From Myxococcota bacterium (GTDB lineage: Bacteria > Myxococcota_A > UBA796 > JAJRTE01), in contig JAJRTE010000275.1 of the NCBI GenBank assembly GCA_024278455.1, positions 1 to 51,933 of the forward strand: 51,933 nt of DNA. Direction: 5' to 3'. Position numbers and translations under genes: made by a program. Within the stretch, counting starts at the first letter, position 1. Every line of letters starts with the position of its first letter. This document shows, piece by piece, positions 16,112 through 24,841 of this stretch. Below the pieces are notes generated by a model that did no database searches, was not told the origin of the DNA, and was given only the letters and a program-made list of their open reading frames with translations.

Positions 16112-18037
16112 TCAGCGATCCGACTCGTGCGAGACGTCGTCATCATCGATTACGTATCCCATGGCCTTGAGCTGTTCCCTGGTCACGGCGTCCATGTCCA
16201 CGTTCGTTGTCGGGCGCGGGGCGGCCAGTGGCTTGTTCGCCTCCACGAAGGCGTCGATCAGCGCGCCCAGGCGCTTCACGTCGCCGGGTCTCGCCGCCGT
16301 GACATCGGGCGGTTCGGCCGGGTCCGCTCCGATATCGTAGAGCCGGTCGCCGAACGGAAAGCGGATCAACGAGAAGTTCCCCTGTGTCACCGACCAGAGT
16401 CGCCAGGTGTCCGGGTCATGTCCCAATCTCTTCACTTCGTCCCGCAGGTTCTTGAGGTGAGACGGGAAGACCTCCGCGAACACCGGCCGGTCCGGGTCTC
16501 CTCGCCCGCGGATGGCCCGCTGCAAACTCGTCCCGTGAAAGGCGCGCGCGACGCGGTTGTCCAGGCCTGCGTATTCGAGAATGGTGGCGTACAGGTCGAT
16601 GAGTTCCACGGGTTCGCTCACGACCTTCCCGGCGGGCACTTCGCCGGGCCAGACGAGGAAGAGAGGCACGTGAATCAGTGGGTTATAGAGCTGGAACTCG
16701 TGGATGTAGGTGTCCATTTCGCCGAACATCTCGCCGTGGTCGCCGGCCACGACGATCAGGGTATCCTCGAGGCGTCCCGACGCTTCCACCATGTCCAGGA
16801 TCTCGCCCAGCCGGGTGTCGATATAGTTGATCCCGCCATCGTAGACAGCCTCCATGACGGCCCGGTCATCTGCTGTCGCCACGTAGTCGTTCACGTACAT
16901 GATACGGTCGTTGTAGGCGTACCCCACGGCATCCGCGTCGTCGCCCGTCTTGCCCGGCGGCAAGAACTTGTCGCGATAGGCGAAGGGAACCTGGTGGTAC
17001 GGGTTGTGCGCCTCGAAATAGTTGATGAAGGCGAAGAATGGGCGGGGATCATCCCGGGCGGAGTCGAACCAGGCCTCGAACGCCTGCCGGCTCTCGATCG
17101 CCCCCTTGTCCTGCCCCCCCTTGACGAACAGAATTTCGGCCCGGCCGATCATGAAGAGATTGCCAAGGGTATAGTTGCGCCACGATGGATGGAGCACGGA
17201 GAAGCCTCGAGAGAGCCGGGTATAGTCGTCCAGCCACGGGTTTCCGGAGAACATGGCCGTGTTGTACCCGGCATCGTAGAGCTGCTCCGCCAGGGTATCC
17301 AACTTCGTGTCTAGGTACAGACTACTGCTGTGGCAGTTGTTCTGGCTCGAGTAGAGCCCCGTGAACATGGAAGCGTGTGACGCGAGCGTCCACGAGGAGG
17401 TGGCATAGGCGCGGGCGAAGGCGGTACCTTTCGCCGCGAGCCTCGAGAGCGTCGGAGTGGTCGGTCTCGCATAGCCGAGGGCCGAGACATGGTCGGCGCG
17501 GGTGGTATCGAACACCACGAAGAGGATATTGGGTGCCGTCGCCGGTGGTCTGGGCCGCAGGGGATCGTTCGGGCGTTCTATCGGCGGAGGCAGACCGCGG
17601 CCAAGCACACCGTACCAGACCACCGCCATGGCCGGCACGAACGTCCAAGCTAGACCGGGCGTGGTTGCGCAAAAACGTACCGCAACCCACCCTACCAGGT
17701 CCATGGCCAGGATGCCCAGCACCCCCATCCCGAATATGCGGTCGAACGCCGGAGAAGCTACTACCGCCACGCCCAGCAGCGCCAGTGCCACACCGTGGAC
17801 GAACCAGGTGGGTCGGCGGGCGAAGAAACGGCCCCCGGCAGTCAACAGGATGGCGCCGGCAACGGCGCACAGTCCCACCGACAGAACTGCCAGGTGTCGC
17901 GTCGTCGCGGTAAACGGGGGAAACACCAACCCAATGTTCTCTCTCAATAGTGTGTAGGTCGCCAGTGTATCGGCCCAGGTGTACACGAGCCCGAGCACCG
18001 CTCCGTAGCAAAAGCCTCGAGCCAGCCGTTGTATCAT
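16112..18037 (-). CDS. Membrane-anchored sulfatase-superfamily protein (Thr-type active site)
   Basis: A 641-residue protein with about five N-terminal membrane segments (residues 1-155) and a large periplasmic alkaline-phosphatase/sulfatase-fold domain. The domain has 'NILFVVFDTTRADHVSALG', the nucleophile region 'SSWTLASHASMFTGL', and the metal-binding 'VVAGDHGEMFGE'. The C/S-x-P-x-R motif needed for formylglycine is absent, so a Thr or Ser nucleophile as in LtaS-like phosphotransferases is likely. It may hydrolyse or transfer a phospho- or sulfo-group on an envelope glycan or lipid. The ATG at 18037 has GGAG nine bases upstream. The promoter lies at 18154-18182, adjacent to the tandem repeat. 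The NicO gene follows. Confidence 0.8.
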   Translation of the reverse strand: MIQRLARGFCYGAVLGLVYTWADTLATYTLLRENIGLVFPPFTATTRHLAVLSVGLCAVAGAILLTAGGRFFARRPTWFVHGVALALLGVAVVASPAFDRIFGMGVLGILAMDLVGWVAVRFCATTPGLAWTFVPAMAVVWYGVLGRGLPPPIERPNDPLRPRPPATAPNILFVVFDTTRADHVSALGYARPTTPTLSRLAAKGTAFARAYATSSWTLASHASMFTGLYSSQNNCHSSSLYLDTKLDTLAEQLYDAGYNTAMFSGNPWLDDYTRLSRGFSVLHPSWRNYTLGNLFMIGRAEILFVKGGQDKGAIESRQAFEAWFDSARDDPRPFFAFINYFEAHNPYHQVPFAYRDKFLPPGKTGDDADAVGYAYNDRIMYVNDYVATADDRAVMEAVYDGGINYIDTRLGEILDMVEASGRLEDTLIVVAGDHGEMFGEMDTYIHEFQLYNPLIHVPLFLVWPGEVPAGKVVSEPVELIDLYATILEYAGLDNRVARAFHGTSLQRAIRGRGDPDRPVFAEVFPSHLKNLRDEVKRLGHDPDTWRLWSVTQGNFSLIRFPFGDRLYDIGADPAEPPDVTAARPGDVKRLGALIDAFVEANKPLAAPRPTTNVDMDAVTREQLKAMGYVIDDDDVSHESDR

Positions 18038-18153
18038 GAGACTGCTCTCCAGATATGAAGATCGCGATCCTGCCCTCACGCCACGAACCCGCAGGGTGGC
18101 CGGCTAGCAGCGTTGCGCTGTTTTCCCCCACCGTCGAACACAGGCCGTCTTGC

Positions 18154-18182
18154 AGCATAGCCCTTGGCAACCGCGCGGTCAA
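18154..18182 (-). promoter_or_regulatory. Putative sigma-70 promoter of the sulfatase-like/NicO unit
   Basis: On the minus strand TTGACC (18182-18177), a 17-base spacer and TATGCT (18159-18154). The predicted leader is about 115 bases. The promoter starts only 40 bases from the end of the tandem repeat. Confidence 0.55.
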
Positions 18183-18222
18183 CCAATGGCGATCCCGCGC
18201 CCCCCCGCAGCAAATCCCCCCA

Positions 18223-18546
<324 letters not shown>

Positions 18547-18656
18547 CCTACTCCGCCAATCCCAAGAAAGCCATCCCATCCTTAGTGGAAAGCGGCTCGC
18601 CATCTCGCTGCTGAGTCCTCGGAGAACGAGCGCGACTTTGCGGAGGGAGGAGAGGC

Positions 18657-19268
18657 TTGGGGGGCCGGCCAAGGCCGAATCGTTCGAGCACGGGCACGAG
18701 TACGGCTTTGCGGAGGGTTGTCTCTGCTCAGCCAGTAGTGGGGGTGACGTGGAAAGAGGCCCGGGCCTACGTGCAGTTGGGAACCCAGGTGCCTTTGAAC
18801 GAAGGCGATCTTCCCCCGGGGGGCGCGGGGGGGATGACGCTGCCATCCGAGGCCCAGTGGGAGTACGCTGCCCGGGGACCGGAGGGGAGGCGCTACCCGT
18901 GGGGGGACGACCCGCCTTCGCCCGACCTGGCGAACTACGGGGAAAGTGGGATCGGGCGGACCACCCCGGTGGGCCAGTACCCCGAAGGAGCGTCCTGGGT
19001 AGGTGCCCTGGACATGGCCGGGAACGTGTGGGAGTGGTGCGAGGACGCCTGGCATGAGAGCTACCAAGGCGCGCCTGATGATGGCGGTGCCTGGATAACA
19101 GACAACAAGGATGCTCTCCGGGTTGTCCGGGGCGGGGGCTGGGTCAATGTCGCGGACTGGGTCCGCTCGGCCTACCGGCTCAGGAGGCTTGTCGGGTACA
19201 GGTACCGGTTCCGGGGGTTTCGGGTCCTGTTGGCGGCTCCCCCCCGGAGATCGCCAGTCGATCCTTGA
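18657..19268 (+). pseudogene. 5'-truncated SUMF1/C-type-lectin-fold gene with retroelement-like variable end
   Basis: From about residue 27 the 203-residue frame matches the C-terminal two-thirds of the SUMF1/FGE-sulfatase domain: 'PVVGVTWKEARAYV', 'LPSEAQWEYAARGPEG', 'ALDMAGNVWEWCEDAW' and 'RVVRGGGW'. The first 100 or more residues of the fold are missing; upstream lies only Arg/Ser-rich sequence and the tandem repeat. The catalytic Cys pair of true formylglycine-generating enzymes is replaced (positions near 19143-19163 read Val and Trp). The C-terminal 30 residues alternate fixed Arg/Gly/Ser with Val/Tyr/Leu/Phe codons ending in a pyrimidine, like a diversity-generating retroelement target. 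The TTG start with GGAGGAGAG upstream is possible, so a short expressed protein cannot be excluded. Confidence 0.6.
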
Positions 19269-19688
19269 TGCTCAGGGAGTCGGAAAGGATGTCCGTGGAC
19301 AGGAAGGAAATGCCCTTCGCTGACCTGGACGGCAGGGTTGGGGGTGGAGTTCGATGGCAAGAAGTTCCGTCTTCGGAAGGTATGGTATTGTGGTCGATCC
19401 GACGATGGAAAAAGAGCGATCCGCGCTGCAAGGGTCTTGGGGGAGATGGGAGTGCTTGCGGCTCCGTGCTTCCGGGGATTTTGAGGCTGCGAACGGGTCC
19501 GCGCGTCCGAGTTGCTTGCCCCCCTCGAGCCCGCTCGCGTCGCGTCCCCGGTCCGGTGGAGGGCGCGCCGAGGCGGGTGAAAGAGGACGCAAGCCGGCAC
19601 CCCGGGTTTGACGTCCTGCCCTGCCTGCCCGTATAATTGTCGAGTCCCATCACCGCTCGCACGCCGCGCGACACGTCAGGAGAGCACG
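19269..19688 (+). other. Gap with decayed sequence and promoter of the GYF-domain gene
   Basis: About 420 bases without a convincing gene. A 46-codon frame (19344-19484, GTG start) reads like ordinary protein ('VEFDGKKFRLRKVWYCGRSD') and uses less GC-biased codons than the neighbours, but no ribosome site or family is evident; it may be a gene remnant. The last 85 bases carry the strong promoter at 19608-19637 and the AGGAG site of the next gene. Confidence 0.5.
19608..19637 (+). promoter_or_regulatory. Strong sigma-70 promoter of the GYF-domain gene
   Basis: TTGACG (19608-19613), an 18-base spacer and a perfect TATAAT (19632-19637). The predicted leader is about 45 bases. One of the best promoters in the window. 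Confidence 0.7.
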
Positions 19689-21131
19689 TTGTCCGAATTC
19701 AAGCTCAAGCGGGGGCGCAAGGTCTATCACATCCGGGAGTTCTCCTCGCTCCTGGAGTTGGCCAGGCGCGGAATGATCGCCCCGGACGACCCCATCTTCG
19801 TTCCATCGGTCGAGCGCTGGGTTTATGCCCGTGCGATTCACGAACTATCCGCCCTGCTCGAGGGCACGGCGCCACGCGGAAGCGACTTCAGCGACGCGGA
19901 GGAGTTGCCGCTCGATTTCGTCGAACCCCTGGGTGGTGCCGGTGACGGACCGGCGGTCCAGGTCGCCCCCGGTGTTCTCGATCTCGGCATCGAAGTGACG
20001 TGGGAAGAGACGCGTGCCACGCCGTCGGAGGCTGCCGGTCCCGGGAGCGGGCCGGGGGAACCCGGGGGAAGCGCCTTGGACGGGAGGTCCCGGCGGGCGG
20101 CGGGAGACCTGTTCGGCACATCGAACAGCGGAGCGCCGGGAAACGGTTCCTGGGACCGAACGGACGTGGGAGCAGGGCTGCCCCGGCAGCGGGACGCTCG
20201 TGCAGCACCGGCACCTGGCAGGGACCGCCTGCCCACTTCGTTCGAGCGCGACCGCGATGACTTCCCTGGTCCGGATGCCGGCGGGCCGGGCGGGCCGCGG
20301 GGGCTGGGGGAGGAGGACCGGCCCGATGGGCACGGCAGGGCGGGTCACGATCGAGGCAGGGGACGTGTGGCGCCTGTTTCCTTCCAGGACTGGATGGCCC
20401 AGCATGCGCGAAACGGCGAACTCGAGCCGGCGGACGGCGGGTTGCTGCCCCTTCTGACCGGTCTCGAGCACGAGGGAACGGACACCGGGACGACCGGGGT
20501 GCGCTGGGGGCGGCTGGTCGTCATCACCGGCGTGCTTGCCGGCGTTCTGGCAACCTACTTCGTCTATGTCAAGGTTATCGCGGACCTCGAGTTCGAGCCA
20601 TGGGAACCTGGCCAGTCCGTGCCTGCGCCGGGCCCGGAGGGGGGAAGCGAGCCAGGCACCGGGGCGACCGCGGTGGTGGCGACGCCGACCCCGGAACTGG
20701 CTGCCATGGACCTGCGCATGCGCAAGGCGATTCCTCCTAACATCGGCGCGTTCCGGAGTTTCGAGCAGGCCGAGGACCGGTTGTTCAGTGAGCTTCTGAA
20801 CCTGAAAATCGGCGTGGCCGATGTACGCCTGAAGCCTGTCGATGGGAACGTGTACATGCCGGTGAGAAAGACGGAGAGCGACATCACGGTGCGGTTGCGG
20901 CACGCACGCCTCCCCATCGAAGAGCAGACCGGCATTATCGGACTGGTCATTGGGAAGTACATGTCGAGGGAGCGCTTGAAGGTGCGGGACCTGGTCCTGC
21001 GGATCGAGCGGCCGGACCAGGTTCCGGCGGTGCGTATCGTGCCCGGCCGGTCTGCCAAGGCCTATTTCCGGGGCGAGATCACCTTCCGGCAGTTTCTGCT
21101 CGCCGTCCAGGCCGGGACAGTGACCCCGTGA
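19689..21131 (+). CDS. GYF-like domain membrane protein
   Basis: A 480-residue protein. Residues 1-60 ('FKLKRGRKVYHIREFSSLLE', then 'RGMIAPDDPIFVPSVERWVYA') match the GYF_2-type domain common in myxobacteria, which binds Pro-rich partners. A long Gly/Pro/Arg-rich disordered region spans about 60-270. A single membrane segment ('LVVITGVLAGVLATYFVYV') sits near 285. The C-terminal 160 residues form a compact unknown domain ending 'FRGEITFRQFLLAVQAG', probably periplasmic. The start is TTG with AGGAG six bases upstream and a near-consensus promoter 50 bases before it. The gene is convergent with the BtpA-family gene. A signalling or envelope-assembly role is plausible but unproven. Confidence 0.65.
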   Translation: MSEFKLKRGRKVYHIREFSSLLELARRGMIAPDDPIFVPSVERWVYARAIHELSALLEGTAPRGSDFSDAEELPLDFVEPLGGAGDGPAVQVAPGVLDLGIEVTWEETRATPSEAAGPGSGPGEPGGSALDGRSRRAAGDLFGTSNSGAPGNGSWDRTDVGAGLPRQRDARAAPAPGRDRLPTSFERDRDDFPGPDAGGPGGPRGLGEEDRPDGHGRAGHDRGRGRVAPVSFQDWMAQHARNGELEPADGGLLPLLTGLEHEGTDTGTTGVRWGRLVVITGVLAGVLATYFVYVKVIADLEFEPWEPGQSVPAPGPEGGSEPGTGATAVVATPTPELAAMDLRMRKAIPPNIGAFRSFEQAEDRLFSELLNLKIGVADVRLKPVDGNVYMPVRKTESDITVRLRHARLPIEEQTGIIGLVIGKYMSRERLKVRDLVLRIERPDQVPAVRIVPGRSAKAYFRGEITFRQFLLAVQAGTVTP

Positions 21132-21183
21132 GGTGCTCGAGGAGGCGTTCATCGCGCCGTCCCGTATGCGACCCCGTGGCCGA

Positions 21184-22011
21184 TCACGATCCCCGGGACG
21201 GCCGGCCGCTCCGGCCGTGCACGGCGTCCACGAGTGCGCGCACCTTCGCCGGGACCACCGCTTGGGCCCAGTGGCCGTCCTGCTTGAAGCAACTCCCGAC
21301 GATGAGCCCGTCGGCGTCGAGGTAGTCGCCCGCGTTGCGCATGGTAACCCCGGAACCGACGAGGACCGGGAGGATCGAGGCGCGGCGAACGGCAGCGATC
21401 TCCGCCGGATCGGGCGCATCCCCTGTCGTGGTCCCGGTCACGATCAATCCGTCCGCGCGGCAGAATTCGGTGCCTGCCGCCACCTCCTCGATGCCAAGGT
21501 CGCTGGTCAAGGCGTGGGAAGCGTGCTTCTTCTTGATATCGGCGAGGATCTCGATATCGTCCCCGGCCAGGGCGGCGCGGGCTCTCAACAGTTCCCCGGC
21601 GCACGCCTCGATGGTCCCCTCGTCGGCGACGTGGGCGTAGGCGTACCCCTCCACGCGGACGAAGTCGAGGCCGGCGGCCACGGCGACGCCGAGCGCCTCC
21701 CTGTTGGCGCCGGCGAGCAACTGGACGCCCACCGGCATCTCCCCTGCGACATGCTTGACTCGAGACGCGGCGATGGCCATGGCAGCGGTGGTCTCCGGAA
21801 GGACGCGGCCCCGGAGATAGGGGACATCGTGCATGTTTTCCACTATAATGGCACAGAGTCCGGCCTCCCGGTAGATCGAGGCCTCGAGTTCTGCCCTGTC
21901 GAGCACCTGGGCGAGGCTGCCTTTCCAGCGAGGAGATCCGGGGAGCGGGAGGAGGTGGACGACACCGATGACCGCGGGGGTGGGCCGGCGCGAACGTTGG
22001 AAGAGTCCCAT
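21184..22011 (-). CDS. BtpA/SgcQ-family TIM-barrel protein
   Basis: A 275-residue soluble protein with the BtpA family start 'VIGVVHLLPLPGSPRW'. Family segments include 'CAIIVENMHDVPYLR', 'GVQLLAGANREALGVA', 'RVEGYAYAHVADEG', 'ILADIKKKHASHAL' and 'PVLVGSGVTMRNAGDYL'. BtpA proteins have a TIM-barrel fold. The founding member stabilises photosystem I in cyanobacteria; bacterial relatives such as SgcQ sit in sugar or nucleoside catabolic operons, and most are uncharacterised. The ATG at 22011 has GGAGG eight bases upstream. A perfect TTGACA on the minus strand (22118-22113) lies upstream, but its -10 partner is weak. The gene stands alone between a convergent and a divergent neighbour. Confidence 0.8.
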   Translation of the reverse strand: MGLFQRSRRPTPAVIGVVHLLPLPGSPRWKGSLAQVLDRAELEASIYREAGLCAIIVENMHDVPYLRGRVLPETTAAMAIAASRVKHVAGEMPVGVQLLAGANREALGVAVAAGLDFVRVEGYAYAHVADEGTIEACAGELLRARAALAGDDIEILADIKKKHASHALTSDLGIEEVAAGTEFCRADGLIVTGTTTGDAPDPAEIAAVRRASILPVLVGSGVTMRNAGDYLDADGLIVGSCFKQDGHWAQAVVPAKVRALVDAVHGRSGRPSRGS

Positions 22012-22267
22012 TGACGAAGCCTCCGTGCGCAGTGTGAAGGTGGGCCGCCCGGGCCGGGGGGGGCGGTTCCGGAGCGGTCGGTGATCCTCGTGTTGCCGGA
22101 CCGGGGCGCGAATGTCAAGCCCCGGGCCTCGTGGCCGGTGGGAACGGGCCGGGTTCGGCGGCCATGCCGGAGCCGGGTTCGGTGCACGCCGGGCGGCCGG
22201 ACCCCCTGGAGGGAAGGGAAGTCGCTCGAGCGGTGTTGCAAGGAAGGAAGGAAGGGGCTTCCGTGTC

Positions 22268-22837
22268 GTGAAGACGCTGTGGGAGGAGATGCGGGCCGTG
22301 TCCTGGACCATCTGGGTGGCAGTCGCTGTCGTGTCCGTGGTGGTGTCGAGCTGTGGAACGCCGGGGAAGGATGAAATGGCCTCGTCCACGGACAAGGGAG
22401 GGCAGGCCGGGGAGCATCCCAGGTACGAGAAACCGGCCGGGGTCCAGTGCCATATCCCCGCGATTCTCGGCATGGCGTACCGTTCGTTCCAGGGGAGCGA
22501 TATCGAGGCCCATCTCGGGCCGGTGGTGGGCAAGAAGCGGCTGCCGGGCGTCCGCGGGCAGGCGATCCAGTACGAAAAAGGGGAACTCCTGGTCGCCCGG
22601 GGCAGGATCTACGGCGTTTCGTACACGTTCGAGCGGCCCGTCTCCTTGCTGGAGGCCTTGCACGACACCGGGCTTCCCGAGTCGCTGGGCTCCGAGTTCG
22701 TCCCCACGTCTCGCGAACTGCGGATCGAGCGCTCACCCTATGGCTTCAGAAGGCTGGTTCTCGTGCGCTCGGCACCGGGCGAAGAGCGGTTCGTCGCCAT
22801 TCGTGCCTGGAAGATCCTGCCCCAGGAAAAATACTGA
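22268..22837 (+). CDS. Small lipoprotein, unknown
   Basis: A 189-residue predicted lipoprotein: hydrophobic signal 'TIWVAVAVVSVVVSSC' with Cys lipidation in 'VSSC', then a short charged linker and a domain of about 140 residues ('FQGSDIEAHLGPV', 'YEKGELLVARGRIYGVSYTF') with no family I recognise. The GTG at 22268 is preferred to the ATG at 22289. The ATG abuts a GGAGGAG with no spacing, whereas the GTG has AGGAAGGGG about 10 bases upstream and supplies the N-terminal Lys expected for a signal. rbfA begins 48 bases downstream, so it may head the rbfA-truB unit. infB, the usual rbfA neighbour, is not here. Confidence 0.6.
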   Translation: MKTLWEEMRAVSWTIWVAVAVVSVVVSSCGTPGKDEMASSTDKGGQAGEHPRYEKPAGVQCHIPAILGMAYRSFQGSDIEAHLGPVVGKKRLPGVRGQAIQYEKGELLVARGRIYGVSYTFERPVSLLEALHDTGLPESLGSEFVPTSRELRIERSPYGFRRLVLVRSAPGEERFVAIRAWKILPQEKY

Positions 22838-22885
22838 TTGGGGGTGCGTGGCACTTCCCAACCCGCAACCGGAGGGATGAACCTC

Positions 22886-23257
22886 ATGCAACACAAACGC
22901 GCCCAACGTGTCGGGGACCAGATACAGCGCGAGATCTCCAGGATGCTGTACGAGGAGATCAAGGATCCTCGCATCGGCATGGTGACGATCAGCCGTGTCA
23001 TCGTGAGCAGGGATCTGAGTGTGGCTCGAGTCTACTACACCGTCTATGGCGAACAGGAGGTGCGCGATACCTCCCGTGCCGGTCTCGAGCATGCTGCCGG
23101 CCACATCAGGACGCAACTGGGGCGGTACCTGCGCATCCGATCGGTGCCTGAACTGCGCTTCATCTTCGACAGGAGCCTGGATCACGTGGCCCGTATCGAG
23201 CACCTTCTCAAGGAAATCAAGGCGGGCGCGTCCGCCACGACGGAAGAGGGGCAATGA
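22886..23257 (+). CDS. rbfA: Ribosome-binding factor A
   Basis: A 123-residue KH-like protein that assists late maturation of the 30S subunit and 16S rRNA 5' end processing. Family signatures are 'RAQRVGDQIQREISRML', 'IKDPRIGMVTISRVIVSRDL' and 'RIRSVPELRFIFDRSLDH'. The ATG at 22886 has GGAGGG nine bases upstream; an in-frame ATG at 22877 directly touches that site and is rejected. The stop overlaps the truB start (ATGA), indicating translational coupling. Confidence 0.95.
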   Translation: MQHKRAQRVGDQIQREISRMLYEEIKDPRIGMVTISRVIVSRDLSVARVYYTVYGEQEVRDTSRAGLEHAAGHIRTQLGRYLRIRSVPELRFIFDRSLDHVARIEHLLKEIKAGASATTEEGQ

Positions 23258-24201
23258 GCGGCCGGGCGGGGAAGATCAGCGGCCTGCTCCTGGTCGACAA
23301 GCCGGCCGGCATCACGTCCTTCGACGTCGTGCGGCGGGTGCGTGTGCTCACCGGCCAGCGCAAGGTCGGACATACCGGCACGCTGGACCCTTTCGCCACC
23401 GGCATCCTGCCCGTGTGCATCGGGTCGGCGACCCGGCTGGCGGGCTTGCTGACCGCCGGCGACAAGACCTACGACGCGACCGTCGAACTGGGCGTGCGCA
23501 CGGACACGCTCGACGTCGACGGGAACGTCCTTTCCCGCTACGTGGTGGATGAGCGCCTGTCGGAGGGCAGGGTCCGGGAGGTGCTGAGCCGTTTCGTCGG
23601 AACGATTTCGCAGGTGCCGCCCATGTACTCGGCGGTGAAGGTGGCGGGAAAGCGGCTTCACCGGTACGCGCGGGAAGGCGCCGTCGTCGCCCGGTCGCCG
23701 AGACAGGTGACCATTCACGCCATCGAACTCCGCGCCATCGAGCTGCCACGTATCACCATCCGTGTTCGGTGTTCCAAGGGCACCTATGTGCGGGTATTGG
23801 CAGCGGATATCGGCGACGACCTGGGCTGCGGGGCGCACCTGGCGGCCCTGCGGCGGCTGACGGTGGGCGTTTTCGACGTCGCCGACGCCCGGACACTGGC
23901 ACAGCTCGAGGAGGCCGCCGCGTCCAGCAGCCTTGGCGCGGCCGTGATACCGCTGGTCGACATGCTTCCCGGCCTCCCCTGCGTGGAGTTGGGAGAAGAG
24001 GCTGCCGGGCGGGTGGTCCACGGGAACGTGGTGGCCCTGGACATCGGCGGAGACGGGCGTTCCGACCTGGTACCCGGTCGCAGGGTGAAGCTGTGCCGGC
24101 GCCGCCGGCTCCTGGCCATAGGCGAAGTCATCGACGACCCGGCGACCGCACGGCCACGACGGATAGCGATCCAGCCTCGTACCGTGCTGGCGGAAAACTG
24201 A
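23254..24201 (+). CDS. truB: tRNA pseudouridine-55 synthase
   Basis: A 315-residue enzyme that converts U55 of the T-loop in tRNAs to pseudouridine. The N-terminal 'GLLLVDKPAGITSFDVV' and the catalytic motif 'GHTGTLDPFATG' (nucleophile Asp near residue 48) are intact, as are 'YDATVELGVRTDTLDVDG', 'PPMYSAVKVAGKRLHRYAR' and 'CSKGTYVRVLAADIG'. A C-terminal PUA-like region ends the protein. The start overlaps the rbfA stop by four bases. rpsO follows after a gap that carries its own promoter. Confidence 0.95.
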   Translation: MSGRAGKISGLLLVDKPAGITSFDVVRRVRVLTGQRKVGHTGTLDPFATGILPVCIGSATRLAGLLTAGDKTYDATVELGVRTDTLDVDGNVLSRYVVDERLSEGRVREVLSRFVGTISQVPPMYSAVKVAGKRLHRYAREGAVVARSPRQVTIHAIELRAIELPRITIRVRCSKGTYVRVLAADIGDDLGCGAHLAALRRLTVGVFDVADARTLAQLEEAAASSSLGAAVIPLVDMLPGLPCVELGEEAAGRVVHGNVVALDIGGDGRSDLVPGRRVKLCRRRRLLAIGEVIDDPATARPRRIAIQPRTVLAEN

Positions 24202-24496
24202 CTTTTTGCCACCGCCCCGCGGATAGGGTGTTGACATGGACACAGACATCCGCTAGAGTTCACGATTCAGGAAAGCTACCGGTTTACGTCTTCCCTGAGA
24301 ACAGGCGAGACACGTTGGCCGGCACGAACATGGCCGTCCGGAATCCGCACCACGCTCGCCACCACGTATCAACGATGGCCACACGATACCTGGCCGGGAC
24401 CCATCGCGGCGTGGTGCACGATACACGGGTTGCCAGATTCTGCCGTCAAATTTACACGTTCAAGAAGTGACTCTTGATGAGCCTTGGGAGTAAGGT
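24202..24496 (+). other. Long rpsO leader
   Basis: A 295-base gap between truB and rpsO. After the promoter at 24231-24259 the leader is about 230 bases, long enough for the structured S15-binding element by which S15 commonly represses its own translation. By eye I cannot assign it to a known S15 leader class. No coding frame of interest lies within it. Confidence 0.45.
24231..24259 (+). promoter_or_regulatory. Strong sigma-70 promoter of rpsO-pnp
   Basis: A perfect TTGACA (24231-24236), a 17-base spacer and TAGAGT (24254-24259), the same -35/-10 pair as the promoter at 14324-14352. Confidence 0.7.
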
Positions 24497-24766
24497 ATGT
24501 CTCTCTCCACGGAACAGAAGCGCGAAATCATCGCCCGGTTCGGAAAGAACGAGAACGACACGGGCGCCACGGAAGCACAAATCGCGATACTGAGCGTCCG
24601 TATCGCGGAACTCACCGAGCATTTCAAGATCCACAAGAAGGATCATCAATCGCGACGCGGACTGTTGAAGCTGGTCGGGCAACGCAGGCGGCTGCTGAAC
24701 TACCTGCGCCGCAGGTCATTCGCACGCTATCGCGCCGTCTGCGACGCGGCGGGGATTCGCAAGTAG
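24497..24766 (+). CDS. rpsO: 30S ribosomal protein S15
   Basis: An 89-residue protein, the normal length. It binds the three-way junction of 16S rRNA and nucleates platform assembly. Conserved segments are '[18 protein letters not shown]', '[19 protein letters not shown]' and 'RRRLLNYL'. The start follows a GAGTAAGG site. pnp begins 75 bases downstream, the classic rpsO-pnp arrangement. Confidence 0.97.
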   Translation: MSLSTEQKREIIARFGKNENDTGATEAQIAILSVRIAELTEHFKIHKKDHQSRRGLLKLVGQRRRLLNYLRRRSFARYRAVCDAAGIRK

Positions 24767-24841
24767 CCTTCCCGCGGCCCATTCCGGCCTTCCGAACAGA
24801 AACGCCGGTTCAACACCACCCTTACACGAAAGTGGACACAG

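Noticed and set aside
18657..19688. Complete diversity-generating retroelement
   Set aside because: There is no reverse transcriptase, no accessory gene and no second A-rich copy of the variable region in the window; only the target-like region is present.
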